From Chloroflexota bacterium (GTDB taxonomy: Bacteria > Chloroflexota > Anaerolineae > Anaerolineales > VGOW01): 54,375 bases of DNA. Location of the stretch: NCBI GenBank assembly GCA_016213135.1, contig JACRBQ010000013.1, positions 1 to 54,375 on the forward strand, written 5' to 3'. Positions 8,702 to 16,502 of the stretch are shown one piece after another. Within the stretch, counting starts at the first letter, position 1; each line of letters opens with the position of its first letter. The notes below the pieces were generated by a model, which made no database searches, was not told where the DNA came from, and was given only the letters and a program-made list of their open reading frames with translations. Made by a program: the position numbers and the translations under genes.

Positions 8702-8732
8702 CCTAGTTTTACGCTGAGCGCAGTGACACCTG

Positions 8733-8761
8733 CGCCGCACTGCGTTTGTACAGTGCAGGCG
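8733..8761. other. Hairpin in the 8702-8845 gene-free gap
   Basis: The 144-nt stretch between the mod remnant and the split membrane-protein gene holds no coding frame that I can support. It contains a 10-bp stem with one bulge (CGCCGCACTG pairing with CAGTGCAGGCG). No T-run follows, so a terminator role is weak. Confidence 0.4.
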
Positions 8762-8845
8762 AGCCTCTCCGTGATTATCGTAGAGAGCCTTCGCTACGCT
8801 CAGGGCGCACCGTAATCAAAAAAACGTTGGTTCAAGGAAAGTAGA

Positions 8846-9392
8846 TCACGCTTGCATCGCGCGGAAGGTGAGCATCCCAAGAATTGCAGTTGCAATGCCA
8901 AAGGTTCCGAACCAAAGCAAATCAGCCAGTTCAGTCAAGGAGAACAGGTTGAGGTGCATGAATGAAACAATCACTGTCCCTGCGGTGAAGACAAACATAC
9001 CTGGGACAATGGCGCGTATTCCCAACCACTTATCCTGACGTGAGAATAACAGGCTTCCAAGCCCGTAAGAGAGCAATGGACCGGCGTACATCTGTGCCAG
9101 CAGCGGGGTAACTTTCCACGGCCAAACTGTGGACATGAAACCGGGCGCGAAAAATAAAAGCACGGCGAGCGCGCTTACAACAATACCTTGTGTGAGCAGG
9201 AATCCTTTTGCCCAGGCAGGCAATGACGGGCCAGAGAGCGCATCCGCTTGTTGTGGTTTGGGTTGTCGCCATGTCAACCAAATGGAAATGATCGGGTAGG
9301 TGATGTAGGAGATAAACCATATCCAAACGGGGAGCTGCTTGAAATCAAACGCCTCCAGATTTAATAACGAGATAATGAACAACATCCCAGTC
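8846..9392 (-). pseudogene. C-terminal part of an IS-disrupted membrane protein
   Basis: On the minus strand this stretch encodes about 180 residues with roughly five hydrophobic helices (MLFIISLLNLEAF, then VWIWFISYITYPIISIW, and later segments), ending in FRAMQA. It continues, in the same frame, the N-terminal part found at 10873-11125 once the insertion sequence and one copy of the target duplication are removed; the join reads VWTGMLFII. The undisturbed protein would have about 264 residues and six to seven helices. I do not recognise its family. The Met at 9385 is internal, not a real start, so this half should not be annotated as a separate gene. Confidence 0.85.
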
Positions 9393-9447
9393 CTGAAGTT
9401 TAGAGCCCAAGTGGGCTAAATGAAATTCGACCTTTTCAAAATCTGAG

Positions 9448-9469
9448 ATCTGCCGATGATTCGGCAGAT
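9448..9469 (+). promoter_or_regulatory. Hairpin over the transposase start
   Basis: A perfect 9-bp inverted repeat (ATCTGCCGA / TCGGCAGAT, loop TGAT) spans the ATG at 9456 and reaches the second in-frame ATG at 9468. In mRNA read through from outside the element this stem could hide the start codons, a restraint known from other insertion sequences such as IS10 and IS50. The role here is inferred. Confidence 0.5.
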
Positions 9470-10796
9470 GACTACACCTTTCCAATTCCTACAAGAGTTT
9501 CGTCAGCAATTGCTGGGCATCTTCACCTATCGCGCCGACGCCCTGTTCGAGTTGATCGACGCTTTGCTGCTCACCCTGGATCCACGCTCGCCAATTGAGT
9601 TGAGTCTGAGCCCCGCCTTTCGCCGCCGCTTCGCCTCGGTTTACGATGCGCTCCGACAAGGACGAGTCGATCCCGAACTGGCCCGACAGTTATTGACTTC
9701 AGCGGAACCCGCGGCAGCGATCCAAATCGCGGGCTGTGCGGTCTATGCCACCGATAGTACGATTGCTGCTCGTCCGGATGCCGAGACATTGCCCGACCGC
9801 GGCTACGTCTATGCCGCCGACAGAGAACACACCGTCGTCGGTCATCAATACAATTGGCTTGGTCGCGTCATCGCTCAAGGACAATCTTGGTTTGCGCCAC
9901 GGGAGGTGGAGCGAGTTGCCACACACACCACTCCCGCCGCCGTTGCCGCCGACCAAGTGAAACGATTGGCGACGACCGTCACTCCGCCTCAACGCGCCGT
10001 CGTCGTGGCCGATAGTCACTACGCCAAACGCGCGTTTCTGGCCGCATTTTTGAGCTTGACGAATGTGTTTGTCTTGGTGCGCCTTGCCTGTAATCGAGTG
10101 CTGTATTACTCGCCGCCTCCCCTGACCGGCCAACGACCCAGAGGACGGCCGCGGTTGCATGGCGACAAGTTCAAACTCCAATCTCCACCTGAGCCGGAAC
10201 GCCACGGGGCGTTTCGCTTCGCCAAGGCAACGGTGCGCGCCAGCGCCTGGACAGGATTGCACTTCAAAGACTTAGCGGCACTGAGGGGCACGGTGATTCG
10301 AATTGAATTTCTGAAGGCGGATGGACAACCGCTGTATCAGCGCCCCCTGTGGTTGTTCTGGAGTGGTCCGACTTCCCTCTCGCTGGAAGCGCTCTGCCTG
10401 ATGTACGTGTTGCGCTTTGGCATTGAACATTTCTTCCGTTTTGCCAAACAACACTTGAGGTTGCTCATTGCTCAAACCCCGACATTGATCGCGTGCGAGA
10501 CATGGGTTTGGGTGGTAGCTTTGGCGTACACGCAGCTGCTATTGGCGCGTCCTTTGGTTACTGCTCTACCGCGCCCCTGGGATCCGAAAGCGCGAAGCGA
10601 TCCGCAACGCCCGTTGACACCCGGACAAGTGCGTCGAGCGTGGCTGGCATTTTCGCACGGGCTGGGTACGCCGACGGCGGTGCCCAGACCCAGCGGAAAA
10701 GCTCCCGGACGCGCAGTGGGTTGCAAACCTCAACCGCGCGCGAAGTGTCCGGTGATCTCCAAGCGGCAAAATCGAGTGGTTGTCGCACGTGCTTGA
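9456..10796 (+). CDS. IS4-superfamily DDE transposase
   Basis: This 446-residue protein (442 from the second ATG at 9468) is the transposase of the surrounding insertion sequence. Visible catalytic landmarks are an early Asp in YATDSTIAARPDAET, a second Asp in VVVADSHYAKRAF, and a late Glu in RFGIEHFFRFAKQ, which resembles the Y-R-E-K signature of IS4-like enzymes. The segment DAETLPDRGYVYAADREH is typical of a group of uncharacterised transposases common in actinomycetes and Chloroflexota. The C-terminal 80 residues are basic and Pro-rich, which fits DNA contact. The frame is undamaged, so the element may still be active. The exact ISfinder family was not determined. Confidence 0.88.
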   Translation: MIRQMTTPFQFLQEFRQQLLGIFTYRADALFELIDALLLTLDPRSPIELSLSPAFRRRFASVYDALRQGRVDPELARQLLTSAEPAAAIQIAGCAVYATDSTIAARPDAETLPDRGYVYAADREHTVVGHQYNWLGRVIAQGQSWFAPREVERVATHTTPAAVAADQVKRLATTVTPPQRAVVVADSHYAKRAFLAAFLSLTNVFVLVRLACNRVLYYSPPPLTGQRPRGRPRLHGDKFKLQSPPEPERHGAFRFAKATVRASAWTGLHFKDLAALRGTVIRIEFLKADGQPLYQRPLWLFWSGPTSLSLEALCLMYVLRFGIEHFFRFAKQHLRLLIAQTPTLIACETWVWVVALAYTQLLLARPLVTALPRPWDPKARSDPQRPLTPGQVRRAWLAFSHGLGTPTAVPRPSGKAPGRAVGCKPQPRAKCPVISKRQNRVVVARA

Positions 10797-10872
10797 GACA
10801 AAAACTCTATGGAATTGATAAGGTTCAATCAGATCAGATTACACTGAGCTGACTTTGCGCTCTAAAGTCCAG

Positions 10873-11125
10873 CAGTCCATACGCCGATCATTTGAACCGC
10901 CCAACGCACCTCGGCCTGAGTCCGCGCGGCGAGGCATCCTGCCATAAAGACCGCGCCGAATAAATAAACAGCGCCCACAAAGCGAGCATGGAGAGGAGGC
11001 AACACCATCCATGTAAAGATGGAAGCCAGATATTGGGGCGCAAACAAACCTAATCCGGCAACGAGAAGCGCAGCGGCGCAGATCACACCATAGAGAAGTC
11101 TCTGTCCTTTTGTGATGGGTAACAT
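10873..11125 (-). pseudogene. N-terminal part of the IS-disrupted membrane protein
   Basis: On the minus strand the ATG at 11125 opens MLPITKGQRLLYGVICAAALLVAGLG, with AAAGGAG 7 nt upstream as an excellent ribosome-binding site. Two to three helices follow, then the sequence reads into the insertion sequence at VWT and would meet a stop five codons later. It is the start of the gene whose remainder lies at 8846-9392. With the element present, only a truncated product of about 87 residues could be made. Confidence 0.85.
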
Positions 11126-11367
11126 GGTTGATTCTCCTTTGACTAAGCCTAACGCAAGTTCCATAATTGACTGCTTTATGTGAAGATCATTATAGGGCAA
11201 TCCATGTAGAAAACCCGGGCTTCTGCAAATTCAAGGTAAAGCCAGGCAGGTCTTGATTTGAACCGGCGCCCAGCCTTCGTTGGCGCGCTCGAGAGCCCAC
11301 GCACTCGGCGGCTTTTCGTTTAGCTGCTTGACTCCACTCACGGCAAGTTGTACCATCTCGAAAGGCA
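11126..11367. other. Gene-free region between the split membrane gene and padR
   Basis: No coding frame here is convincing on either strand. It should hold the divergent promoters of the minus-strand membrane-protein gene and the plus-strand padR operon. A GGTTCAAATC string on the minus strand recalls a tRNA T-loop, but the flanking stems do not pair. Confidence 0.4.
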
Positions 11368-11388
11368 ATATGTCGCCAGACGACATAT
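11368..11388. promoter_or_regulatory. PadR-type operator
   Basis: A perfect 8-bp inverted repeat with a 5-nt spacer (ATATGTCG / CGACATAT) ends 21 nt before the padR start. It contains the ATGT-N9-ACAT pattern typical of PadR binding sites. Autoregulation of the padR/membrane-protein operon is therefore likely. Confidence 0.75.
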
Positions 11389-11409
11389 AGGAGACGAAAC
11401 GCATCCGCC

Positions 11410-11751
11410 ATGGACACCCTCGCCAATCTTCCCCTGACTGAAGCAACGCTGTTCATCCTCCTCAGCCTTGCGCCGGAACCCAAACACGGCTACGCCATCA
11501 TGAAAGACGTGCAGGCTCTCAGCGAAGAGCGCATTGTGCTGAGCACCGGCACGCTGTACGGCGCGCTCAAGCGGCTGCTGGAGCAGCGCTGGATCCGGCG
11601 GGTGAACGACCCGAGCGCCAATGGCGACGCCCGCGAGCGCAAAGCCTACGCCCTCACCGAACAGGGGCGGCGCGTGCTCAGAGCCGAAGTGTCCCGGCTG
11701 CAAAAGCTGGTGAAGGCGGCGCGGCTGCGAGCGGTGGAGGATCAGGGGTGA
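11410..11751 (+). CDS. PadR-family transcriptional regulator
   Basis: This 113-residue DNA-binding protein has the winged-helix core of PadR repressors: LTEATLFILLSLAPEPKHGYAIMKDVQ, the recognition-helix region STGTLYGALKRLLEQ, and the wing ERKAYALTEQGRRVL, followed by a short C-terminal helix for dimerisation. It most likely represses its own operon by binding the palindrome at 11368-11388 and is released by a ligand or stress signal that cannot be named from sequence. The stop overlaps the start of the next gene by 4 nt (GTGA), so regulator and membrane protein are translationally coupled. Confidence 0.9.
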   Translation: MDTLANLPLTEATLFILLSLAPEPKHGYAIMKDVQALSEERIVLSTGTLYGALKRLLEQRWIRRVNDPSANGDARERKAYALTEQGRRVLRAEVSRLQKLVKAARLRAVEDQG

Positions 11752-12791
11752 GGGTCGTCGTCCGGGTTTATGCCTTGCTGTTGCGGCTGTATCCACCCCG
11801 CTTCCGCGCCGAGTTTGCTGAAGAGATGCAGGGCGTGTTTGAAGATGCCCTGACCGACTCCGTGCGGCACGGCCAACGCTACGCCGCACTATGGTGCGCT
11901 CACGAGCTCTCGACTTTACCGGCCGAGGTGGCGCGCGCCCACTGGCACACGAGGAGAGGCCAAGCCATGAACAGCCATTCATCTCGAACAGAAACTTTGC
12001 TGGCCCTGTCACCCTTATTCATCGGCATCGCTTCCCTGTTAGTCCGGCCCTTCGCAACCGGAATGCCGGCCTGGGTCAGCGCCATGATGGCAGTCGCGTT
12101 CACAGGCACGATAGCCGGCTTGTTCATCGCCGGGCTGCTCAAGGGCCTGCCGCGTTGGGCTTTGCCCTATACAGGCTTCGCTCTGATCGTGCTGGTGCTC
12201 TATGTGCATGGTTGGGCCGGCAACTGGTTCGCGGGAGCGATCAAACCGCTCTACGGCACACCCTATATGGGGATCGCGCAATGGCTGTACCCGGCGATGT
12301 TGTGGCTCAGCCTGCCAATAGCGGCGGTGTTGGGGGCGCTGATCGTGGCGGTGACGCCGCCTTTCCGCGCGCTGTGGAATCGGTTGCGGCAGGATTGGAC
12401 GTTGCTTTCCTTCGCCCTTTACGGAGCCGAAGTATTTGCCCTCCTCCTGGCCTTTGAAGAATATCGCGGACAAGAGCCTTATCTGGTCATCGGCCTCCTG
12501 TGCCTGGCCGCCGGGGTCTGGGCTTACCTGAACAGCAAAAACACCCCCCAGCGCATTCTGGCATTGTTTGCCGGCATCACCCTGGCGCTGGCTGTGGCGG
12601 CCGTTGGCAAGTGGTTCATCCGCCCTCACCAGACTCACTGGCCGTCAGATATTCTCACCGATGCCAACCGCCTCAATGAAGTTGGGAGCACGATCGTGTT
12701 ATGGGCCTGGGTCGTGTTTGCCGTCCTGGCACCGTCTCTATTGGAGTTGCTCCCACACCGCCCAACCCTTTCGCCAAGCGGGCAGGGGTGA
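11748..12791 (+). CDS. PadR-associated membrane protein, paralogue 1
   Basis: This 347-residue protein has two parts. Residues 1-70 are a soluble helical domain with the motif LLRLYPPRFRAEFAEEMQGVF, which resembles the N-terminal segment found on PadR-linked permeases. The rest has about eight hydrophobic helices and no recognised catalytic motif. It starts with a GTG overlapping the padR stop. An in-frame ATG at 11967, preceded by GGAGAGG, sits exactly at the junction of the two parts and could give a second, membrane-only product. Two related genes follow. Function is unknown; a role in envelope stress or as a sensor or effector controlled by PadR is only a guess. Confidence 0.82.
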   Translation: MRVVVRVYALLLRLYPPRFRAEFAEEMQGVFEDALTDSVRHGQRYAALWCAHELSTLPAEVARAHWHTRRGQAMNSHSSRTETLLALSPLFIGIASLLVRPFATGMPAWVSAMMAVAFTGTIAGLFIAGLLKGLPRWALPYTGFALIVLVLYVHGWAGNWFAGAIKPLYGTPYMGIAQWLYPAMLWLSLPIAAVLGALIVAVTPPFRALWNRLRQDWTLLSFALYGAEVFALLLAFEEYRGQEPYLVIGLLCLAAGVWAYLNSKNTPQRILALFAGITLALAVAAVGKWFIRPHQTHWPSDILTDANRLNEVGSTIVLWAWVVFAVLAPSLLELLPHRPTLSPSGQG

Positions 12792-13855
12792 TGACACAAT
12801 TCGTTGCTCGGCTCTATGCGCTGTTGTTGCATCTCTACCCGCTCAGTTTCCGCGCCGAGTACGGGGAGGAAATGCAGGCAGTCTTTGCGGAGGCGATGGC
12901 CGAGGCGGCTGAGCGCGGCGTGGCTGCGTTCATTGCGGTATGCCTGGGTGAAATAAGGGATATGCCGGGGAGCCTGCTGCGCGAACACTTATCCATGCCA
13001 AATGATAGAAAGGACAAAGCCGATATGAGCGACTCGATTGAACGCCTGGGCAACCTTGAAGCGCGGCCTGCCGCGCGTGGGACCGATACCTGGAAGGGCG
13101 CGCTCGTGGGCGCGCTGCCTTTTCTGGTTTTCGGCGCGGCAAGCATGGTGACCAAAGACCGGTCCCTGCTCTTTCATGGAGGGTATCCCTTTCTCGCCTT
13201 TTACATCTTTTCACTGCTCGGCCTTGGGGCCGGATGGGTGAAGGGCTTTCCCCGCTGGTCATACGCCTACCTGTGGTGGGCGCTGGTGTTCGCGTGGTGG
13301 TGGACAACCATGTGGACCGACGGACTCAACATCCTTGGCTATACGTTTCATGAAGCATGGGGCTGGAGGATATGGTTGCCATTAGCGGCGGCGATCGTCA
13401 TCGCCCTGCTAATGACCCGCTCCCTGCGCCCCCTCCGGCAACTGGTCACCGGCTTCTGGCAGGATTGGACCCGGGTGTCGCTTGGGGGATTTGTCCTCCT
13501 CGCCTGGCTGACATTGGTGGCCGACGAGAATCACAACCCCTATCTTCTGATTCTCATGACCGCCTCCACCCTTGCCTTCGCCGGCAGCGCGTGGGCCTAC
13601 ATGCGCGCCGCGCAAGCCTGGCAGCGGGCGCTGGCGCTGATGGTGGGCATCGGCCTGAGCGCAGTGGTCGGCGCGATCGACAACGCCACGTGGGACTGGC
13701 GGGCCTACTACGGCGTGCCGGCGCCGTCGGGAGTCTCTCCGTATGCCGAGACGCTGCGCGCCGTGGTGGTATTGGCCTTTTGGGCGGCGATCTTGTTCAG
13801 CCCGGCGCTCATCGGACTGCTACGCCGCACAATTGACTCGCGGCGGGCGGCATAG
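12791..13855 (+). CDS. PadR-associated membrane protein, paralogue 2
   Basis: This 354-residue protein repeats the design of its upstream neighbour: a soluble domain with LLHLYPLSFRAEYGEEMQAVF near the N-terminus, a short linker, then about eight hydrophobic helices (for example ALVGALPFLVFGAASMV). It shares the segment GFWQDWTRVSLGGF with the matching RQDWTLLSF stretch of paralogue 1, which supports common descent. Its ATG overlaps the previous stop (TGATG). An internal in-frame ATG at 13025, with AAAGGA 10 nt upstream, again lies at the soluble/membrane junction. No enzymatic motif is visible and I do not recognise the membrane part. Confidence 0.82.
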   Translation: MTQFVARLYALLLHLYPLSFRAEYGEEMQAVFAEAMAEAAERGVAAFIAVCLGEIRDMPGSLLREHLSMPNDRKDKADMSDSIERLGNLEARPAARGTDTWKGALVGALPFLVFGAASMVTKDRSLLFHGGYPFLAFYIFSLLGLGAGWVKGFPRWSYAYLWWALVFAWWWTTMWTDGLNILGYTFHEAWGWRIWLPLAAAIVIALLMTRSLRPLRQLVTGFWQDWTRVSLGGFVLLAWLTLVADENHNPYLLILMTASTLAFAGSAWAYMRAAQAWQRALALMVGIGLSAVVGAIDNATWDWRAYYGVPAPSGVSPYAETLRAVVVLAFWAAILFSPALIGLLRRTIDSRRAA

Positions 13856-13905
13856 GCCACGCGGCGATTGCCGCATGGAGCCGATGTGTATCGGGAGCCG
13901 CGAGG

Positions 13906-15270
13906 ATGCCGAGCATCCAATCCATCATCCGGTTTTACGCTTTGATACTGCGCCTATACCCGCGCCGCTTCCGCGCCCAGTTCGCCGAGGAGATGCGGGA
14001 AGTCTTTGCGAACGTAGCATCGGAGGCGGCCGGGCGAGATGTGATGTCGCTGGCGCGTGCGTGTCTGCGAGAGTTGAGGGATTTGCCGGCGAGTCTTCTG
14101 CGCGAGCATTGGTACGCTCTGAGAACGAAAGGAGTTGCCATGAATGAAATCAGCCAACCCGGTTCCTGGCAGGATGCCGCCCTGGCCGGGCTGCCGCATT
14201 TGCTCGTAGCGGCGCTGGCGCTGTTGCCGCTCGGCACGGTCCAAAACGGATCGACGGTCTATCCTGTCTTCTTGTTTATCCTGCCCTTTTTCATTGTGGC
14301 GGCGCTGGCCCTGGCCTGGCGGCGCGGCTGGCCGCGCTGGTCGGCCAGTTGGTATGTGTATGTGGGAATAGTGGTGATCCTGTTGCCCCAAAGAGCCCTT
14401 TTCGCCGTCCCGTTGATTATCGCCGGTTGGCTTTATGGGATCACGCGGCAGGATCAGATCAAGGGATTGTTGATCGCCACGCCACTGATGTTGCTGTTCT
14501 GGTCTCCCGTCCTTGAGTTTGTGGAGCCGACGATCCATAACTCGATCCAACTGGGGATGATATTGCTCGCCGGCGCTACGGCCATGGCAATCGTCCGCTT
14601 GAATAATGTGCGGATCGGGCTGTGGCTGGCCCTCAACGCGAGTCTGCTCACCGGCCTGCTCGCGGCCTACGCTCGAACCTACTGGCACAACTTGCCGCCC
14701 GAATACTCCGAGCCGCCCACCCTGGCGGCATGGGCCGGGCTTTTCGCGCCGCAACTGGTGGTGGGTTCCGCGCTGGTGATCGGGCCGTTGCTGTTCTGGG
14801 GGTTGCGGGAGATCGGAAAACGCAGTGGGCGAGCGGGAATGTTGGGGTATCGGCTGGCGCTTGGGGGGCTGGCGCTCAACCTGTTCGGCAACATAGGCTA
14901 CTACTGGCAGATCAGCACAAACATCGGGCCTGGCACGCTGTGGTTCAACAGTGTCGTTTACCTGGGCTTGTTCCTATGCCTCGCCGGTGCGTTATGGCTG
15001 GGCGTCGCCGCACGGCGCAGTAAAGTGCCGCTTGACTTGGCCTCACTCGCCTTGCTCGTTCTTATCCCCTCGGCCCTGCCGCTGATGTGGATGTTGCTGG
15101 TGCCGATATGGTCTGGATTCCGCATCCTCCCGGCGGGTCTTTCGGTCGCGCTATATGACCTCGGCGACATTTACAAATATGAGGTCTACGCCGTTGGTTT
15201 GGCCTGGTTGCTGTTGGGTGGATGGCTGGTTACTCGCCTCAGCGCTATGCCGCCCCGACCGGCGGCGTAG
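13906..15270 (+). CDS. PadR-associated membrane protein, paralogue 3
   Basis: This 454-residue member is the longest of the tandem set. It has the same N-terminal domain (ILRLYPRRFRAQFAEEMREVF) and REHWYAL junction, then a longer membrane part with roughly twelve hydrophobic helices. The internal ATG at 14140 has a textbook AAAGGAG site 5 nt upstream and opens MNEISQPGSWQDA at the junction, the strongest of the three internal starts. A 50-nt gap separates it from paralogue 2, so it is probably still in the PadR operon. Charged residues are sparse in the helices and no transporter signature is seen. Confidence 0.82.
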   Translation: MPSIQSIIRFYALILRLYPRRFRAQFAEEMREVFANVASEAAGRDVMSLARACLRELRDLPASLLREHWYALRTKGVAMNEISQPGSWQDAALAGLPHLLVAALALLPLGTVQNGSTVYPVFLFILPFFIVAALALAWRRGWPRWSASWYVYVGIVVILLPQRALFAVPLIIAGWLYGITRQDQIKGLLIATPLMLLFWSPVLEFVEPTIHNSIQLGMILLAGATAMAIVRLNNVRIGLWLALNASLLTGLLAAYARTYWHNLPPEYSEPPTLAAWAGLFAPQLVVGSALVIGPLLFWGLREIGKRSGRAGMLGYRLALGGLALNLFGNIGYYWQISTNIGPGTLWFNSVVYLGLFLCLAGALWLGVAARRSKVPLDLASLALLVLIPSALPLMWMLLVPIWSGFRILPAGLSVALYDLGDIYKYEVYAVGLAWLLLGGWLVTRLSAMPPRPAA

Positions 15271-15322
15271 CTTTGGGCGCGTCGAGCGTGCTGAGACTGC
15301 CGCAATCCGATCGAAGAATACT

Positions 15323-15889
15323 ATGTTGCTGAATGACATCGAGCTATGGATCCGAGCGCTGGGCGCCATCGCCGGCATGGCAACCCTGGCCATCGCCCTG
15401 GCGGCCATGTTCGTTTCCATCCGGCGGCCTGTGAGCCGCGAGGAGCCAGGCGCGCTGCTATGGCGCCCCCTGCCCATCCACGTGCCGCCCTGGCTGCAAG
15501 CTGCCACGCTAACAATCGGCGGGCCGCTGTTCTTCGGAGGCCTGGCGCTATACCTGTGGGGCTTGTTCTCGCTCGGCCGGATGTTTGCGCCTTCCAGCGG
15601 ATTCGGCGTCCGCGTGCAAGCCGCGCACCGCCTGATCACCACGGGGCCTTATGCCCATGTCCGGCATCCGATGTACCTGGCCGTCATCGCCGCCGCCCTT
15701 GGCGGCCTGCTCTTGTATCGCACGTGGGCCGCGTTGTGCTTTGCCGTCATCATGTTCGGCCTCGCCGTCCGGGCGCGAAGAGAAGAGAGAGTCTTGTCAC
15801 AGGAATTCGGTCCGGAGTGGCAAGCCTACGCCTCTCGCGTTCCAGCGTGGCTGCCGCGCTTCGGGCGAGGGCGGAGGAGCGGCGCATAG
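15323..15889 (+). CDS. Isoprenylcysteine carboxyl methyltransferase-like membrane enzyme
   Basis: This 188-residue membrane protein has the ICMT/PEMT fold: two N-terminal helices, a third long helix, then the conserved block TTGPYAHVRHPMYLAV and, near the C-terminus, EERVLSQEFGPEWQAYASRV, which together bind S-adenosylmethionine in this family. Bacterial members methylate poorly defined lipid or small-molecule substrates, so the substrate stays open. The ATG at 15323 starts just before the first helix; upstream in-frame codons lie in the preceding gene. It is 52 nt behind the PadR operon and may be co-transcribed with it. Confidence 0.85.
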   Translation: MLLNDIELWIRALGAIAGMATLAIALAAMFVSIRRPVSREEPGALLWRPLPIHVPPWLQAATLTIGGPLFFGGLALYLWGLFSLGRMFAPSSGFGVRVQAAHRLITTGPYAHVRHPMYLAVIAAALGGLLLYRTWAALCFAVIMFGLAVRARREERVLSQEFGPEWQAYASRVPAWLPRFGRGRRSGA

Positions 15890-15940
15890 CCCCTCACCGC
15901 CACGGCGGCAGTCGCCTGAGAGCAAGGATTTCTTTTCGGC

Positions 15941-15946
15941 TACAAT
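15941..15946 (+). promoter_or_regulatory. -10 box of aroQ, leaderless-type spacing
   Basis: TACAAT lies 6 nt before the aroQ ATG, so transcription would begin at or next to the start codon. No ribosome-binding site is present. Confidence 0.6.
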
Positions 15947-15952
15947 ACCCCC

Positions 15953-16399
15953 ATGCCCAATCAAAAATCCGTCCTCGTCCTCCACGGCCCCAACCTCAAC
16001 CTGCTCGGCGCGCGCGAGCCGCAAGTGTACGGCACGACCACGTTGGCCGACATTGATGCGGCGCTAAAGGTTGAAGGTGAAAAATTGGGGCTTGAAGTGC
16101 GGACGTTTCAATCGAACCACGAGGGGGCGTTGATTGATGCCTTGCACGAGGCCCGGACGTGGGCGGCGGGCGTCATCATCAACCCCGGCGGCTACACGCA
16201 TACCTCGGTGGCCCTGCGCGACGCCATCAGCGCCATCGGCCTCCCGGTGATCGAATGCCACCTGTCGAACACCGAGGCCCGCGAGGAATTTCGCCACAGG
16301 TCGCTCACCGCGCCGGTGTGCGTCGGCTCCATCAAAGGCTTCGGCTGGCAGTCGTATCTGTTGGCGCTGCAGGCGCTGGCATACGTCATCGCGAAGTAG
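15953..16399 (+). CDS. aroQ: Type II 3-dehydroquinate dehydratase
   Basis: This enzyme dehydrates 3-dehydroquinate to 3-dehydroshikimate in the shikimate pathway to aromatic amino acids. The 148-residue length and motifs are those of the dodecameric type II class: [12 protein letters not shown] with the catalytic Tyr in [19 protein letters not shown], and ECHLSN carrying the catalytic His. The C-terminus [14 protein letters not shown] is also typical. The ATG at 15953 starts exactly where the family begins and has a -10 box directly upstream instead of a Shine-Dalgarno sequence. No other shikimate gene is adjacent. Confidence 0.96.
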   Translation: MPNQKSVLVLHGPNLNLLGAREPQVYGTTTLADIDAALKVEGEKLGLEVRTFQSNHEGALIDALHEARTWAAGVIINPGGYTHTSVALRDAISAIGLPVIECHLSNTEAREEFRHRSLTAPVCVGSIKGFGWQSYLLALQALAYVIAK

Positions 16400-16433
16400 C
16401 TTTGTTCAACCCGCCTGAAAACTCGGCGTGAAT

Positions 16434-16468
16434 CACGTTTCACGTTTCACGCTTCCCGCCTCATGCTC
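16434..16468. repeat. Degenerate heptamer tandem repeat
   Basis: Five 7-nt units (CACGTTT, CACGTTT, CACGCTT, CCCGCCT, CATGCTC) fill the gap between aroQ and the aminotransferase gene. Similar heptamer blocks occur elsewhere in the window. Confidence 0.75.
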
Positions 16469-16502
16469 CGCAGGGTAGAATGGCCCGCTACAGGAGCAAC
16501 CC

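Larger units (their letters stand above)
9393..10872 (+). mobile_element. Insertion sequence (~1.48 kb, IS4-superfamily DDE type)
   Basis: The element carries one transposase gene and imperfect terminal inverted repeats: the left end CTGAAGTTTAGAGCCCAA matches the reverse complement of the right end CTGGACTTTAGAGCGCAA at 15 of 18 positions. It is flanked by a direct duplication CAGTC (9388-9392 and 10873-10877; CAGTCC if the border C is counted on both sides). Removing the element and one copy rejoins the minus-strand membrane-protein gene in frame, which confirms both borders. The well-kept duplication suggests a fairly recent insertion. Confidence 0.9.

Noticed and set aside
11231..11446. 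tRNA-like GGTTCAAATC string and short minus-strand frames before padR
   Set aside because: The flanking bases do not form T- or acceptor stems, and the frames overlap the operator and the padR start.
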